This document shows, one piece after another, positions 45,138 to 57,370 of a DNA stretch of 64,000 nucleotides. Made by a program: the position numbers and the translations under genes. How positions within the stretch are numbered: position 1 is the stretch's first letter; each line of letters starts with the position of its first letter. The DNA lies in the NCBI RefSeq assembly GCF_963678975.1, contig NC_089274.1, positions 48,080,075 to 48,144,074 on the forward strand. The letters are read 5' to 3'. The DNA comes from Dysidea avara (lineage: Eukaryota > Porifera > Demospongiae > Dictyoceratida > Dysideidae). The notes beneath the pieces are model-generated. The model had not been told where the DNA came from. It saw nothing but the letters and a program-made list of their open reading frames with translations, and made no database searches.

Positions 45138-47599
45138 ATATATATATACATATATTATGAATTCTTGTTAATATGTATTATAACATAATACTAGTTGCCT
45201 TTAAAGTGAAGTAATATATAATTGTAATGCAGCGGCATTAATGGGTAAGTCTTTTTGAAAGTAATGGCAATCCTATTATGGGGCATTCAACTTTTGGGTA
45301 TGTCGAATCCTCAACAATAGCCCCACATATGCCTCAGGGGGATGGTGTGCAACACATTAAGGTACAGGGCTTTAAGAGGACAGTGGCTCAAAAAAATCCC
45401 AATTCAATTGCACATAAGATGAAAAAGCACATAATTATATTGAGAAAAGCTTAACAGTGTTAGTGTACGTATGCTATAGCTGTATGTCCATGCACTTACT
45501 AGAATGCCTTTAACAGTATGTACGTAGTTTGGAGGGTATGCTTCATATACAAGCACATGCATATACATGCTTGACGCAATAGGTACCAAAGTTTGCTCCA
45601 TATCAGATTAAAGCTCCTTGCTGAGAACAAACTGTTTATTGTATAACAACTAATAGTAATTGCACTGGGTAATAGAGCCTTGCTGTTATGGATTCTTGTT
45701 CGAAAGTCATATTTATTACACTACATACTGTGATATCCTGCACTACTAAAAGTTTACACATTACGAAAACGTATGCAAGTATCCACAGACATTAATCAGT
45801 AACTGTGCACATTCTGATATGAAACATGATTGAAACATGATATTCGTCACAAAAATAGCCATTGTTTAGAATGTGCCAATGTTATGCAAAGTTAAGCAAA
45901 CAAGCATAATTGTATCGGACCAGTGAATGCAGACATGTATAAGTATTAGCAGTCATAGAATTCAATATTGAGAGTTTCAATAAAGTGCAAATGTGAATTT
46001 TATTTAGTTCATACAAATGCTCCAGTAAAAGTTCAGCCAACAATTACTGAACCACACCGTACAGTATGATAGTCTGAATCTTCCCTTATATATATGTACA
46101 TACCACCATTGCCAGTGTATAAAGCAAGGACGATATCAGACTACATGTCCATCATCAACATACAGCAATTACTAAAGCTACAGACCATGTATTATACCCA
46201 CCTTGGAAAGTAACTTCCATGTAGTACTTGGTGATGCCCTTAAGATCATCAATGGTATTACCAAATCCCTATTAGCACAGCATATCAGATGAAGTTACAG
46301 AAACTATAACAGTACTGCAGCTAGCTATTATGTGTAGCCTTTTAATTAGCTATATTTCACATATACACCCACCACACACACGATACATACTGTGACACTA
46401 CCACAACACACAAGCACACAACAGAGAAAAAAGGGTGTCGTGTACACAGCACGCATACACGCACGCACTAGAATGTTTCACATACTCTATATATACACAC
46501 ATTAAAGTGGGTGAAGTAATGTGAATCAGAGTATCAGTGGTGAAATACTAGTAGCTTTATTTAATTATTCACAGGGCAGACACAGCCACTCAATAATGAG
46601 GAGGTGTAGGTGAACCATGTAGGATGAGCCCACATAACTGGTGAATGAATTGCATAAGGTCTTTAGTGCTACTAAATGTATATTCTATAGAAATTGATTC
46701 TTCTACCTCTCTGCAGGAATATCCACAATTATACGTACGTATGGTTACAAGGACTGTCAGCAGCAAGGTGCATGGTGTGGTGACTGCCGCATGTCACTAT
46801 TTCGTTCTTTACAAATTAAAGGTTTGGTTTTTCTTCACAAAATTTATATAGTGTAAAGTACAAACACAGTAAAACTAAAATTTAAAACCTGGAACCTCTT
46901 CTGCCAATAGCTGGTCCAATAATACAGCCAGCACAATAACTTTGATGCCAAGTGTTCACATGACATGCTTGAGAAAAACACTCTCCCTAGACTGGTCCCA
47001 GACTACCGTTTCACACTTAGGTATTGACATCAATTGTATACAGTAAGGATATTTATCATACGAAGTCAGAGAAATGATTGCCTAGATAATTTACAGGCAT
47101 GCATTGATCCAGGATTTTTAGTTGTGCGAAGTTGACCCCACTTGAAAATGAGGACACCCAGCCTACAACACTGGACTGTCTTAATGGTCCCAAAGTATCA
47201 TACAGTATGTGACCCTAAAAATCAAGACACCTTCACAATCAGTGTATGTATGTAGATCCTGTTATACCCATATAATACACAGGTTTTACAGATCTTTACT
47301 TTACCCAACCCTGGTGAGGAAAATTAGACTATTTACAGTTTTAGTATGGGGTTGTCGTAGGCACACACAGTGTGAATCAGTGAGTATGGTCGAAGTCTTG
47401 AGCGAATGACGTTTTATTGTGACCTGTGGCTTAAAATCTTAACCAACTGACCTGTGACAGTTTATCTTGACCTTGAGTTTGACTGTAGTTGCAGATTAAC
47501 CTGGTCACCAGTGGTAAAAGCCAAGTGGAAGCTTCCAGCATAATACGTACATTAAAAGTGGTCTAGCCTTTCACAGGGTATATGTAGGGCCATGCAGTC
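45138..47599. other. Non-coding part of arm B
   Basis: Colinear in inverse order with arm A 26830-31720. A (CA/TG)-rich run lies at 46370-46500. No protein frame is conserved with arm A. Confidence 0.4.
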
Positions 47600-47830
47600 T
47601 TGCAGTTCATAGGTGATCCTAAGGGGAGGGGGTGTGGGAACAAAGTGGGCCATGGCCACCCTGCTGAAAAATGACTTTTTTTTTTAAATCTTGGGGAAAA
47701 ATTGCAGTATAGATTGGCATTGTTTTTTTAATTTTAGTTAGGCTGTTTTCAAGCCTTCAAATTGCAAAAATGAATTCTGCAGCTTTTGGGGGTTGCACCC
47801 CAGACCATCCTGAAATTCTATTTTATATTA
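47600..47830. mobile_element. Decayed element inserted in arm B
   Basis: The stretch between two blocks that are adjacent in arm A (26620-26700) contains 'aaggggagggggtgtggga', a T-run and 'ttttgggggttgcacccca', sequence types typical of non-autonomous elements. The ends are not defined. Confidence 0.4.
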
Positions 47831-48239
47831 CAGCCAAACAACAATAGTCATGTTGTTCCCTACTTGGCTGGGTTGGCCTCCCCTGTAGGTATGTGACGTT
47901 TAACTAGAATCGCCACTGTTCATTGCAGTCCCGAATGTACTGGCCCGCACTGATCTACCTCACAATTTAACTCCTCTAGGTTTAAAACATCTACTACAAG
48001 TACAACAGTAACAACTGTAACAGCCACAACTAACCAGACAGTGCCATCACTCCCAAGCAACTTTCGGGCCACCAGCGAGTGTCTGCTTAGTGCCAGGCTA
48101 GTCCAGCTACTACTCCATTACCATTCTAAAAATAATCAATATTATTTAATGTAACACGACTATTTACAGTAGTATTTGTATTTCAGATATATCACGCTTC
48201 CCATGTGATGCAGATAGAATCTGATAATAACAATAATAA

Positions 48240-50300
48240 CTTCCAGTTCCATGCAGACAGGTGGCGGTCTTCAGACTGAGACTTAAGCAACTGAGGTTTC
48301 TCAGTGGAAAACCACTCTCATGATGAAACCTGTTGAAGGTGTGGCTCCACTGACTTGCTCACATAATATCCCAAGTTGGTACACTTCTCCACCATTTAGT
48401 CTGAAACAGAAAGGAGTCCCCTACCTCCATAGGTCCTGTGGACATAAAGTCTATCAATGTCACTATCTATAATGAATGCTCTGCACATAGTTAAGAGCTT
48501 TATCCAGCTTGTATATCTCTGCCTGAATCTAATTTCTCAACAAAGGTATTGCATATAAGAATTTATAGCTTGCATTATATTCTTGTTGTTTAAATGGCTA
48601 TGGAGGATCTTACGTACTTGTTGGCTTATAAGCAGTAGTCAATAAGCTTTCATAGCATCATGTTTCACTCCATCAGCTTCAAGATTCCCTAAATATCTGT
48701 AAGCTTATTCAAAATCAAGTTATATACCAGTTGGCAAAACAGTGTCAAGCCCTGTAAACATCTTCCCTCATATAACAGACATAGACCTGCACTTGTCAAA
48801 CTCAAAATACATGCAGATATTGGTACTAAAATTTTCTATTGTGGTTATCAGGGATTCCAGTTCAGCATGTGATCTAGCACACAACTTGACATCATCTAAG
48901 TAGAACAAATAATTCAACATTAGCAGATCCCTCTTCAGCATAATTATAACCTTTGTTAGTATCTTTCAGGATAACAGACAATGGAAGTAAGGAAAGTACA
49001 AACAACAATGGTGGTAGCAAATCACCCCCACAGTAGATGTTAACATTCCCAAGTACTTGCTCACTAGTAGTCCTCCACATACTCATTGAGCTATTAACAA
49101 CTGAAATCAACTTCTAACATGTTCCACAGGGGCGGATCCAGGAGTTGGCAAGGGGAGGGGCACAGACAGGCTAAGTTGTAGGTGGTTGGGGAGAGCAGTT
49201 AGTTACTATATTTTTGAAGCAGCAGATAATCACCTCTTAGTAGAGTCTCACTGTTGATTTTTGCCATTTTGGCCTTTGCGGATGGTTTTGAAATCTTAAA
49301 AGCTGTTTAAAAGGCTATGAATATCTTTAAAACCAAAAACACAATGGTTATTTTTAGAGGCACTTAGTACGCATGAAGGTGCTGGATGACAGTTTCAAAA
49401 GCTGCTTTGACTTTGATTTCAGTTGAGTTTGCAATAAATATGCATATTTTTCAATTGATTTTGACCTGACAAGGTTTACTATTTCAATCAAAAGAAGTTG
49501 GCTTTGGTTCCTTCACAAAGGAAAGGAGGGGGGAGGGCATTTGCCCCAAATGCTCCATCTTGGATCCGCCATTGTTCCCAATCCATACAAATCAAAGCAC
49601 TTCAAAATCCAGTCATGGGAGACTGAATTGTAAGCTTTGCGGAATTCAATCCAACTCACGAATAAATTCTTGTAACATTTCTTAGTATGTGCTAGGATTA
49701 AACAGTCAATCAAACTGATCCTTTGATCCTCTGCTCCCATAAGTATAGCCCTTTTGCTCATAACAAAGCAAACCATGAGCTTGTAGGTGACATTGAATCA
49801 TATCAATACTTGAGAATAGTTTTCAGATTATAGATAGACATGTGATAGGTCTATAGTTCTTGGGATGGGTCCTTTAGCCTTGCACTTCATAACCAGTGTG
49901 GTCTTTCCAAGGGTATTCAAGGAGGGATTTACCCCCTGTAATGATAAAATCATTACAATACTCCTGACCAGCAATTTCAGATGTAAGTATTTCAGCCAAT
50001 AACCATGGACCCCACAGGACCAATTTGGTATTTTTCCCACCACATTATGAAACATCTCACTTGTATGATAATTGTAGCAATAGTCAACTCACAACTGTGA
50101 ACCTTGGTTTCCACAGTCTGGAGCAAAGAAGCATCCTTGTTATAATGACATGGTATGCCCCACAAGACAACCCACAACTGAACAGTCTCATCTTAAGGGG
50201 GCATTCAGAGCCAATTGAGTGAAAGATCTGTAAAACTTATGCTGGTTGAATTGAAACATGTTATTTTTTGTCTTTTAGCATTGGTAGACTTCTTATGCGT
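48240..50300 (-). pseudogene. LINE reverse transcriptase, broken, minus strand
   Basis: Reading from about 50300 downwards, pieces in changing frames match a non-LTR reverse transcriptase. They include FHNVVGKIPNWSCGVHGYWL (fingers), GKTTLVMKCKAKGPIPRTID, then QRISLIDCLILAHTKKCYKN and FVSWIEFRKAYNSVSHDWIL (motif A region; the usual D-x-x-K-A-Y/F has E here). After a MITE interruption come ISVVNSSMSMWRTT, GGDLLPPLLFVLSLLPLSVI and the catalytic YLDDVKLCARSHAELESLIT near 48895-48840. Downstream are YRYLGNLEADGVKHDAMKAY and TYGGRGLLSVSD. Several stops and frameshifts make it non-functional. The LINE clade cannot be fixed by eye. No 5' part is visible beyond about 50300. Confidence 0.88.
49126..49572. 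mobile_element. GGCGGATCC-type MITE inserted in the LINE (447 bp)
   Basis: Short inverted ends around GGCGGATCCA / TGGATCCGCC. TGTTCC is found on both sides (49120-49125 and 49573-49578). Removing the element rejoins the LINE reading (FDLYGLGT to ISVVNSSM). It is the same family as the interrupted copy at 4010-4314. Confidence 0.75.
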
Positions 50301-51059
50301 ATGTATCTCTGTAATCTAAAATTGTAAGTCTATATCTTTTGATGCACTCTTTCGCAACTGGAGCTAACCAGATTAGTTCCCAGCTTGTACTTTCTCTCTA
50401 CTTAGAAGCAGCCAACAGCCTATCAGTCTCTAATTCAGATAACCAACTAAGATCCCTGTGCAGCACCTTCAGTCTATTTTGTAACCTCACTTACCAGCAA
50501 GAAGGTTGAAAGCTCCTGGAATCAAGTTGCAACATATCACACTTGTAATCTTGTTTTTTTATGTGTACAGTGGCCTCTGGCTCTCCTGCAATCACTCCAC
50601 GGACGGTCACTAATCTTCTCCTTCGTGCGGTCTGAAATTACAGCATGGGTGTAGTTGTTAATTACCTGCTTTGTACTGGGTGTTATATAGAATTACACAT
50701 CCATTTAAGTCATCAGCACAAGTAGGCATAATTATTATATGTTTGTCCCTTTGTTCATAGGCAAATCAATCAGTTTAGTACATTTGTGTAAGCCTCGTAG
50801 TTTTTGAAAACATTGCATTATTTACTTATTTATTCATTTTAACCTCATTTTATTTTTCTTATTCTTAATACTTGGTTGTATTTATTATTTGACAGTTTAA
50901 AAGCATTGGATTTTTCAATAAAATTAGCCTAAAATCCAATCTCAGAACTTCTGAAATCTCAAAATTTTCTGGAGGCATGTACCCTGACCAGCAATGCACA
51001 TATATTAACTAGTGCAAATTTGAAAGGCCAACACAACATGCAGCAGCCTGCATTAACCT
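50301..51059. other. Non-coding stretch
   Basis: No gene. 'cctaaaatccaatctcagaac' at 50928-50950 is also seen near 2880 and marks a decayed dispersed repeat. Confidence 0.35.
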
Positions 51060-51560
51060 GAGATAATTGATTCAAAGAAGAAAATCCTTTCTAACATTCC
51101 TGAAAATGTATTGTATCAAGTTAGTTGGTACCAAGATCCTAAATACACAAATAAGCACAGACGCCACATCCAGCTATCGTAAATCGACACCTTGCGTTGT
51201 CAGCAAAAAGAACTGGAACACAAAGGAGGACAAAGGCAAGTCCACGGTGTATGTATTGCATGTAGCAGTTGGCAAAAAGGCACATCTCGGTATGAAGTGC
51301 TGTCAAACAGTGAGGCCCCTGAGAAAAAGAAATTAATTTGATTGCTTGTATTTTACTAACTTATATAGTGATACTGCTGAAATATGGAATGCGAGGTGCC
51401 GAAGGTGGCTAGTAGTTATAATGCATAAAATGTGTGCTTTTGAAAAGGGACCATTGTGCTACGCATGTACAAAGCAGTTACTGTTAATATTCCCTTGGTG
51501 TAGTGTGGTGTGCTGGTTTTCTTGGCTGCACAGCACACTACAGCATGTCTTCATCTAATA
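51060..51560 (+). repeat. Dispersed repeat with a relic coding frame (copy 2)
   Basis: The plus-strand translation at 51067-51336 contains YRKSTPCVVSKKNWNTKEDK, paralleling the minus-strand frame at 6964-7332. Its right end 'gtgtggtgtgctggttttct' and 'gcacagcacac' resembles 15253-15290. Protein function unknown. Confidence 0.5.
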
Positions 51561-52152
51561 GTTAACTGACCTTACACACTGGTATTGTAATTCTTTGAGG
51601 TCTAGTAAGTTTAGTGAATTAGTAGATGCTCCGTGTGTTATCACACTTTAATTGAAACCATATTAGTTGACCTACCATGAGAATCTTGGTGACTATTTAA
51701 AGCTACAAAGATCTAAGTGGGTGGTCTCTAATTGATTTAGAAAATGGTGGGGGTGTATTTATACTGGTAGATATATAGATAGAAGGAAGCACCCACAATC
51801 ACACTAACAGCAGATTATCTGTCACTACAAGGATTATCAAGGCCTTCTAAAAGCTTATATGCTTACATTTTGCCACCTTTCTAAAGCAGGAAGAAACGTT
51901 TTCAGGCACTGATCCAGAAACTATCAAAGGGGGTACCGGGTGGCTGGTCCAGGAGTATTGCTCATATAAGTGTCATATCAGCATTAAAGAACAGCTGTTA
52001 TACCAAATCAACGTATCAAACAATGCAGTGACTTGATCCATAGCCTCAGTCAACTTGCTGAGTAGACAGCTTCCTGAGGAGCCACATGCAGTATAGCTAG
52101 TCTTAGGAGTACACAATAGCATGCCTGGACAAGCACTGACTGATCCAGGCTG
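51561..52152. other. Non-coding stretch
   Basis: No supported feature. Confidence 0.3.
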
Positions 52153-52243
52153 GCCCAGATTTTAAGTTGAGAGTCCCGAATGCCTTAATATTTACATCAG
52201 GGAAGAGCTGACAATGTTATTGTTAAGCTTGTACAGTGAAGCA
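52153..52243. repeat. Paralogous unoccupied site of the Helitron-like element
   Basis: 'gcccagattttaagttgag' to '..ccttaa' is followed directly by 'tatttacatcaggg' to 'cttgtacagtgaag'. The same two halves flank 25019-25818. The junction is between 52188 (A) and 52189 (T). Confidence 0.8.
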
Positions 52244-52534
52244 CACAATAGCATGATAGTTCTTGTGTACATATCATGTTTTTTGTAATCCCAGTACAGG
52301 CTGATCATGAGTTAACATCAAATAAATAAATGTAATATAATCCTGTAACATCTGTGCACATTCAGCCTCTCTGTTGTATGTGCTACGTAGAACTTATTGC
52401 TTAATTAGGTTTGCTCCATTAAATAAGTAAACGTGAACTATCTCCAACTAATCACATGCCACACTGGAAGAAACATTATACCTTAAAGCAAGCAATCACC
52501 ATAATTATTGAACTAGACCAAATTCCTGAAAGAT

Positions 52535-53265
52535 GTTGATATTGGATCTGTGTTGCCCCCTCATCCACTAGTAACTAGTTTGCCACATTTGGATGATATT
52601 CTCCAGTTGAAAGGGAGGTGCCATCTCTAGCAGTGTATCCTTCACTACTTAATTTTCGCACTAAATCTATGTTTGCCACTTATGCACAGGACAGGTATGA
52701 TTTACAACAGTCGATTGATAAAGGAGATATTACTGTGTTAGGATTTGAATGGAAAGTAGAATAATTACCCCCTAATAGATTGGATGTACAAATCACCAGA
52801 GATTTTGTATCTCAAGTTACTGTGCTTCTATGAACACTTGTATGAAGGAAGTTCAATAAGTCTCCTTCCACGCATAGATAAACATGCGCGTTGCTTAGTG
52901 AATGGTTTAACTCTTAGCTCAGATCTCAATGGGGCAGATCGTAGCAGTGTAGTTAAAGCTTACTTTGCTATTATTGACTCAGAGCCCTATCCTTCCTTAT
53001 TTTGGAATTGTGCGATTCTTTTTCAAATCATCAATTATATTAACTGATAATGTCAGTTGTTCTGATCATACAAAATCACATGACTTAGCTTATGTACAAT
53101 GGTTTAAATTCTACGATGGATTGCCAGATCCCCTTTTTTCAAGTATCAGATGCATTTTATGAAGGTGATGAAATCCTTAGTCCACGACGGTTTGTGTCTA
53201 GAATTAGATGTGTGTTGCTTAAGCTATACAGCAACAGTCCATACAAGTTTGTTGTTGAACTGCCA
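52535..53265 (+). pseudogene. Degraded transposon-type gene (DUF4218-neighbour-like C-terminal region), frameshifted
   Basis: Pieces in changing frames on the plus strand read, in order: VDIGSVLPPHPLVTSLPHLD, GDITVLGFEWKVE, LPPNRLDVQITRDFVSQVTV, LLPRIDKHARCLVNGLTLSS, DRSSVVKAYF, GIVRFFFKSSIILT, LAYVQWFKFYDGLPDPL, FYEGDEILSPRRFVSRIRCV. This order (a 'GIVRFF...LAYVQWF...ILSPRRF' C-terminal module) recalls the region after DUF4218 in CACTA-like transposon proteins, but the link is only by pattern. At least three frame changes and one stop make it a pseudogene. Conservation of motifs despite breaks shows it was protein coding recently enough to recognise. Confidence 0.5.
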
Positions 53266-53640
53266 GTATGATTATCATTTTAATGCTTCACTGCAGCAAT
53301 GTTACAACTACTGCACACATGCATATAGGCATACAATTCTACAAAACATTTGAACTACAATAAAAATTTCTGTAAAATATAATACACTATTTATAAGTAA
53401 AAATGCATTATGGAATTAGTAGCAATATTCTTTTGTCATGGTTTGACTAGAAATATCATGTAGCATATTTTACACTGTATTCCTCAGTACTGTATAACAC
53501 CCTGTGAAATTGTTTGTGCATTATTATAGTCACTGATCTCAGTGAAATATCATGTACTATTTTGCTGATTGTTCCATAGCACAGTAGAATATTCTTAAAG
53601 ACACAGCATACTATTTCTCTGTTACTTTTCCTGTGGTACT
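53266..53640. other. Non-coding stretch
   Basis: No supported feature. Confidence 0.3.
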
Positions 53641-53644
53641 ACAG

Positions 53645-53935
53645 TGGCGTAGTTACCATTGAGACAACCGAGGCAGCTGCCTCGGTAAAAATGCTCAACA
53701 ACAGGCTGAGCAGGCCTGAGCTTTGGCACCCCTGGCCCGGATACTTAAACGTTTATACTAGGCAGAATTACTGTACCACACATAATAGAATCTATGGCTG
53801 TAATACTAAGCAGGGCTAGAACCCATGGTGACACGGTGCTGGACCACTTCAGTTGAATTCAGTTGTAAAAAGATCGAGATACTCTAATAGAGCAGTCATC
53901 GTAATATACTCTAATAGAGCATTCAGTATACAGAT
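53645..53935. repeat. Fragment of a CAGTGGCGTAG-type repeat plus two CTCTAATAGAG modules
   Basis: 'cagtggcgtagttaccattg' at 53643 resembles the start of the hAT element at 54219, and 'gcctcggtaaaaa' recurs at 55390 next to an inverted end 'ctggctatgccactg' (55414-55428). Two TACTCTAATAGAGCA modules lie at about 53878-53930. The element boundaries are unclear. Confidence 0.4.
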
Positions 53936-54218
53936 TATAGCCACTGTTCTCATTACACGGCTTGTTAATTGTCTTTTCAAAAGTTCCAATGAGTCAACTG
54001 CATGGCATTGCATTGAGCTAATTGATCATACACATCATGCATTAATAGCAGTTACAATCAAAAAATTAGCCTCCACGTGCCATTTCAAAGCATAGCTATG
54101 TTCAAAACTTTCTTTGAGAGAGCATTCCCCCAGACTCCCTAGATTGACATGCTTAGATCATGCAGTTGAGCATCACATGAAAGAGATAATCTTTCACTTA
54201 AACATCACATCAGATCAA

Positions 54219-55087
54219 CAGTGGCGTAGCCAAACCCGGGCAAGCCAGGGCATTGCCCGGGCATCAGACTTCTTTGCTCCACCATCAGCTCCTAGAGTAA
54301 TTATAAAGACGTGGGCTGGATAGCTCGAGATTTTGCTAAAGTTACTTAACTATAGTCACTGCACAACTTATACAATACTCACCGTGCCATTTTCGCCAAT
54401 GGTTTCCTTCTTTTTGGCTAAACAGAGATGGGGTTATCCAAGGGATTTTCCCTACGAGTAACGTGATTGTGCACAAATAGAGGAGGCAATAAATAGAAGC
54501 AAGATCACGTGATTACAAAAATTCGCGCAGTATTGTGGCAAGGAGTGAAGGACAAAGAATTGGTTTCACTATAGTGGGCTGGACGGTTTACATTTGGATT
54601 AAGTGATCACGGTAGCTATTGGTGTGGTCAAAACTCGGGAGGCAAAGCAGTCTAGAGGTATTTGTGAAATTAGCACCCATCTATCCGTGTGGATACTGCT
54701 CAGTTCAAATGGTATGGAGTACTTGTTCAGTCAGCAATTCTTTTCTTTTTGTTTCCACTTTTCTAGGCTAACAACTGTAGTGGCAGAGCATAGTCATCAC
54801 GTGATAGAGCGCCTCGTGCTTTAATTCAAGAATCTTTGTAGTCTGGTATTAAGACACATGTAGCTAGATGTATGTAATATGTTAGAAGGCCAATAGCTAG
54901 CTAGGCGTTCGCTTTTATTAGGTTGATATTAGTCATCTTGCATACAGTAGTGTAGGATGATACATAATGCATTTTAAAAATGTTATATTGATGTCCATAT
55001 GAAGATGGGCATGTGTACGTGTGTTGCTTGGGAAATGGCTTGCCCACCCATTGCCCAGGCATGGCGAAAAGTCTGGCTACCCCACTG
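54219..55087. mobile_element. Non-autonomous hAT element (869 bp)
   Basis: It starts CAGTGGCGTAGCCA and ends TCTGGCTACCCCACTG, imperfect inverted ends. The exact 8-bp duplication CAGATCAA is at 54211-54218 and 55088-55095. Near the ends lies a second inverted block, 'gcattgcccgggcatcagac' against 'cattgcccaggcatggcga'. No transposase is encoded. Confidence 0.85.
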
Positions 55088-55439
55088 CAGATCAATAAAA
55101 AGTATAGTACTAGTGTGCATGACTATGACCTCTGTTGCAGTCCTGACCACTCAAAATATCTCCAGAATAAGTTGTGTTGAGTACAATTAACTACTCTAAA
55201 ATAATTGTAGCATTAAGTAAGTTGGAGCATTACTTATGACATGTAGAAAAGCGCTAAGTCTTCTGAAACACTTTCTGCCATCTAACCAGATAGTCAACCT
55301 CCAAATGCTGCACCACCCATACTTGAAAGTATTTGTGAATCAGTTGAGTCAGAAGCAGACCCTCTCAATTAGGTCAATGTATAAACTTTGCCTCGGTAAA
55401 AAAAATTTTCCTGGCTATGCCACTGACTACTCATTTAGG

Positions 55440-55640
55440 CTTTACAGCACAAGTGCAGAAGGTCTGTAGGACACCTGGTCCTACAGCCTGTTTTAAAGTT
55501 GTTACAGAAAGTATATTTGAAAAGGTGGAGAAAGGAGAAAAATCCGTGACTGGACCTGGGCAGCCTTGAACCTGCAGCCATCCAGTTGACACTCGAATGC
55601 TTACAGGAGCCTGCCAGGTGGTGAGGATGTTTCTCCTGGT
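55440..55640 (-). repeat. tRNA-derived SINE-like repeat
   Basis: On the minus strand, CACCTGGCAGGCTCC...CAGGTTCAAGGCTGCCCAGG (55621-55554) has a B-box-like GGTTCAAGGC and a possible acceptor-type pairing CCTGGCAG/CTGCCCAGG. It is followed by 'gtccagtcacggatttttctcc'. This arrangement is typical of tRNA-related SINEs. The A box is weak and the tail end is not defined. Confidence 0.5.
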
Positions 55641-56766
55641 CAATTTCATGTATATGTTACCACAGGAACTGTAGAGAGTGACTTATTATCTCAAAGTACT
55701 CCATGTGGAACCAAATGGACATTAGTTTATTACTAATAGAATGGTTCAGAACATAATTTTAAAATGGTTATTAAAGTTTGAGAATTATAATCTTGAAAGT
55801 TGGAGAATTTGAATATGTACTAGGGTCACTACAGTACCTGACTTGCTGACCAGTCATATACCACAATGACTATATTTTGGCCTTAAAGAGAACCAAACCT
55901 GTATTGAAAATAGTTTATATATAAAATCAAGTAAATTTTGAAGCATTTTAATCTTCAATATCTGTCAGCTACTGGGGCTCCAACCCTCTGCACCTATCAT
56001 AGCTATAAATCACCTTGGAAAAATCCTGGATACATCCCTGAGATTAATATACACCAGCAGTGGTGTAGGAAGATATTTCATTTAGGATGCCCTAGTCCAG
56101 GGGCAGATCTAGTAAGGAAGGAATACACTTGTAACAGTGACCACACAATTATGCAAGACACTCTGTGAATTGCAAAGCATGAACTTTCTTAAGGTGGTCT
56201 GAGGGTATTCCCCTCCCAGTCTCTTGGTATTAAATTTGGTGGCAATTTTGATTAAAAATTTGCATACAAATTAGCTATAAATGAATATCATTCTTCTCAA
56301 ATATACTGTTTGTAGTGTTACATGAGGCTCTCCAATGTACACCTCTTCTGCTCTATAATGTGCTGTTAGATACCATCTCATAATGCAGTGATGCTGTGGT
56401 TTATCCACACTTCATTAACACCACCGAATGCAGTGTTGTGTATACCATAACGTTTCCAGTTAAACTTCTGCATGAGACTTATTCTAGCTAACTCCTCCAA
56501 TATATTCATCAGTCAGTATTGTTCAATAAAAGTAGGATTGTGGAAATGGGTATATACACCTTTGAATAACCAGTTTCTACTGGTTGGAAATTAGAAACAA
56601 ACATCGAAATGCAGGGAAAAACTCTCATTAGTAACGTTGCATTTTACAGTTTGTGACACTTTAAAACAGATAGTATACTCCTTGTGATCATGTGAACACT
56701 GTCTTAACTATTATACACATTCCGGCAATTTTACATGTGTATCTGGAGCCACAGTGCCTGCTGGTT
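55641..56766. other. Non-coding stretch
   Basis: A fragment 'cagtggtgtaggaagatatt' at 56058 resembles the end of a MITE. No gene is supported. Confidence 0.35.
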
Positions 56767-56772
56767 TTTATT
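56767..56772 (-). terminator. Candidate poly(A) signal for the receptor gene
   Basis: AATAAA on the minus strand, about 165 nt past the stop codon at 56937. Confidence 0.45.
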
Positions 56773-56936
56773 TAATTTGAATTAGCAATAAATTAATTGG
56801 GATATGTAATAAAAACTATGTGTAATATGTTTTGCACGTGTGTGACAAAGACTCTCAACAAACTGAGTCATACAAAAATACAAATACATAAAAGAAGTTA
56901 CAGCATTTACAAGTGTACAAAGTTTACATCATTCAA

Positions 56937-57370
56937 CTACACAATTTGGTAAGAAGGATTATCAACCAATACATTATCCCCTACTGATATTGGTACATAT
57001 GATGGATTAGTGTCTGTTGTAATCATCTCCTCTGTACACAAAACATAATCATAATCTTCTTTCTTTTTCTTTATCTCTGGGGTTGTTCCATATGATGGAT
57101 TACGATCAACTACAACCTCATACTTGAGGTCATCATGCATGTTTAATGTGTTTCTGTTTGACTGATCAGTTACATCATAAGCTGGGTTAGGATTGATTGC
57201 AACTCCACCAGTCACTGCTTTAGTACTAGTAGCTATACTGCCTCTAGTTGTACTATAAGTAGCTGATTTCTTTCTACAATACAACACAACTACTATTAGT
57301 AGTATAAGAGTGACTATCAATAGTAGAGTAGCCAGGACTGCAATTCCAATGATCAGTCCAGTACTTGAGG
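56937..57370 (-). CDS. Last exon of a mucin-like receptor: transmembrane helix and NPxY tail
   Basis: The minus-strand exon begins after the acceptor TTTGTACAG (AG at 57372-57371) and ends at TAG 56939-56937. After SSTG comes a long hydrophobic helix (LIIGIAVLATLLLIVTLILL, then IVVVLY), a stop-transfer CRKK, and a tail of about 110 residues. The tail contains NPAY, NPSY, NPSY and a C-terminal NPSYQIV, plus LKYEVV and YDYVL tyrosines. NPxY motifs bind PTB domains and clathrin adaptors, and tyrosine phosphorylation is possible. Its start phase (2 nt completing a codon) matches the donor of the mucin exon at 60120. Hence it is most likely the next exon of one type I membrane protein whose N-terminus lies upstream, beyond 60.7 kb. 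Confidence 0.75.

Larger units (their letters stand above)
36480..48250 (-). repeat. Arm B of the large inverted duplication
   Basis: This is the counterpart of arm A in reverse order; block pairs are listed under arm A. It is longer than arm A because it holds the BEL/Pao element (37185-43397), a MITE at 44717-45137 and a decayed element at about 47600-47830. It lacks the arm A MITEs. At its outer end it runs into a minus-strand LINE. Confidence 0.85.

Noticed and set aside
53853..55469. A single large element from 53645 to 55428 bounded by CAGTGGCGTAG and its inverse
   Set aside because: The 8-bp duplication CAGATCAA clearly bounds a smaller element at 54219-55087. The outer pair lacks a matching 8-bp duplication.
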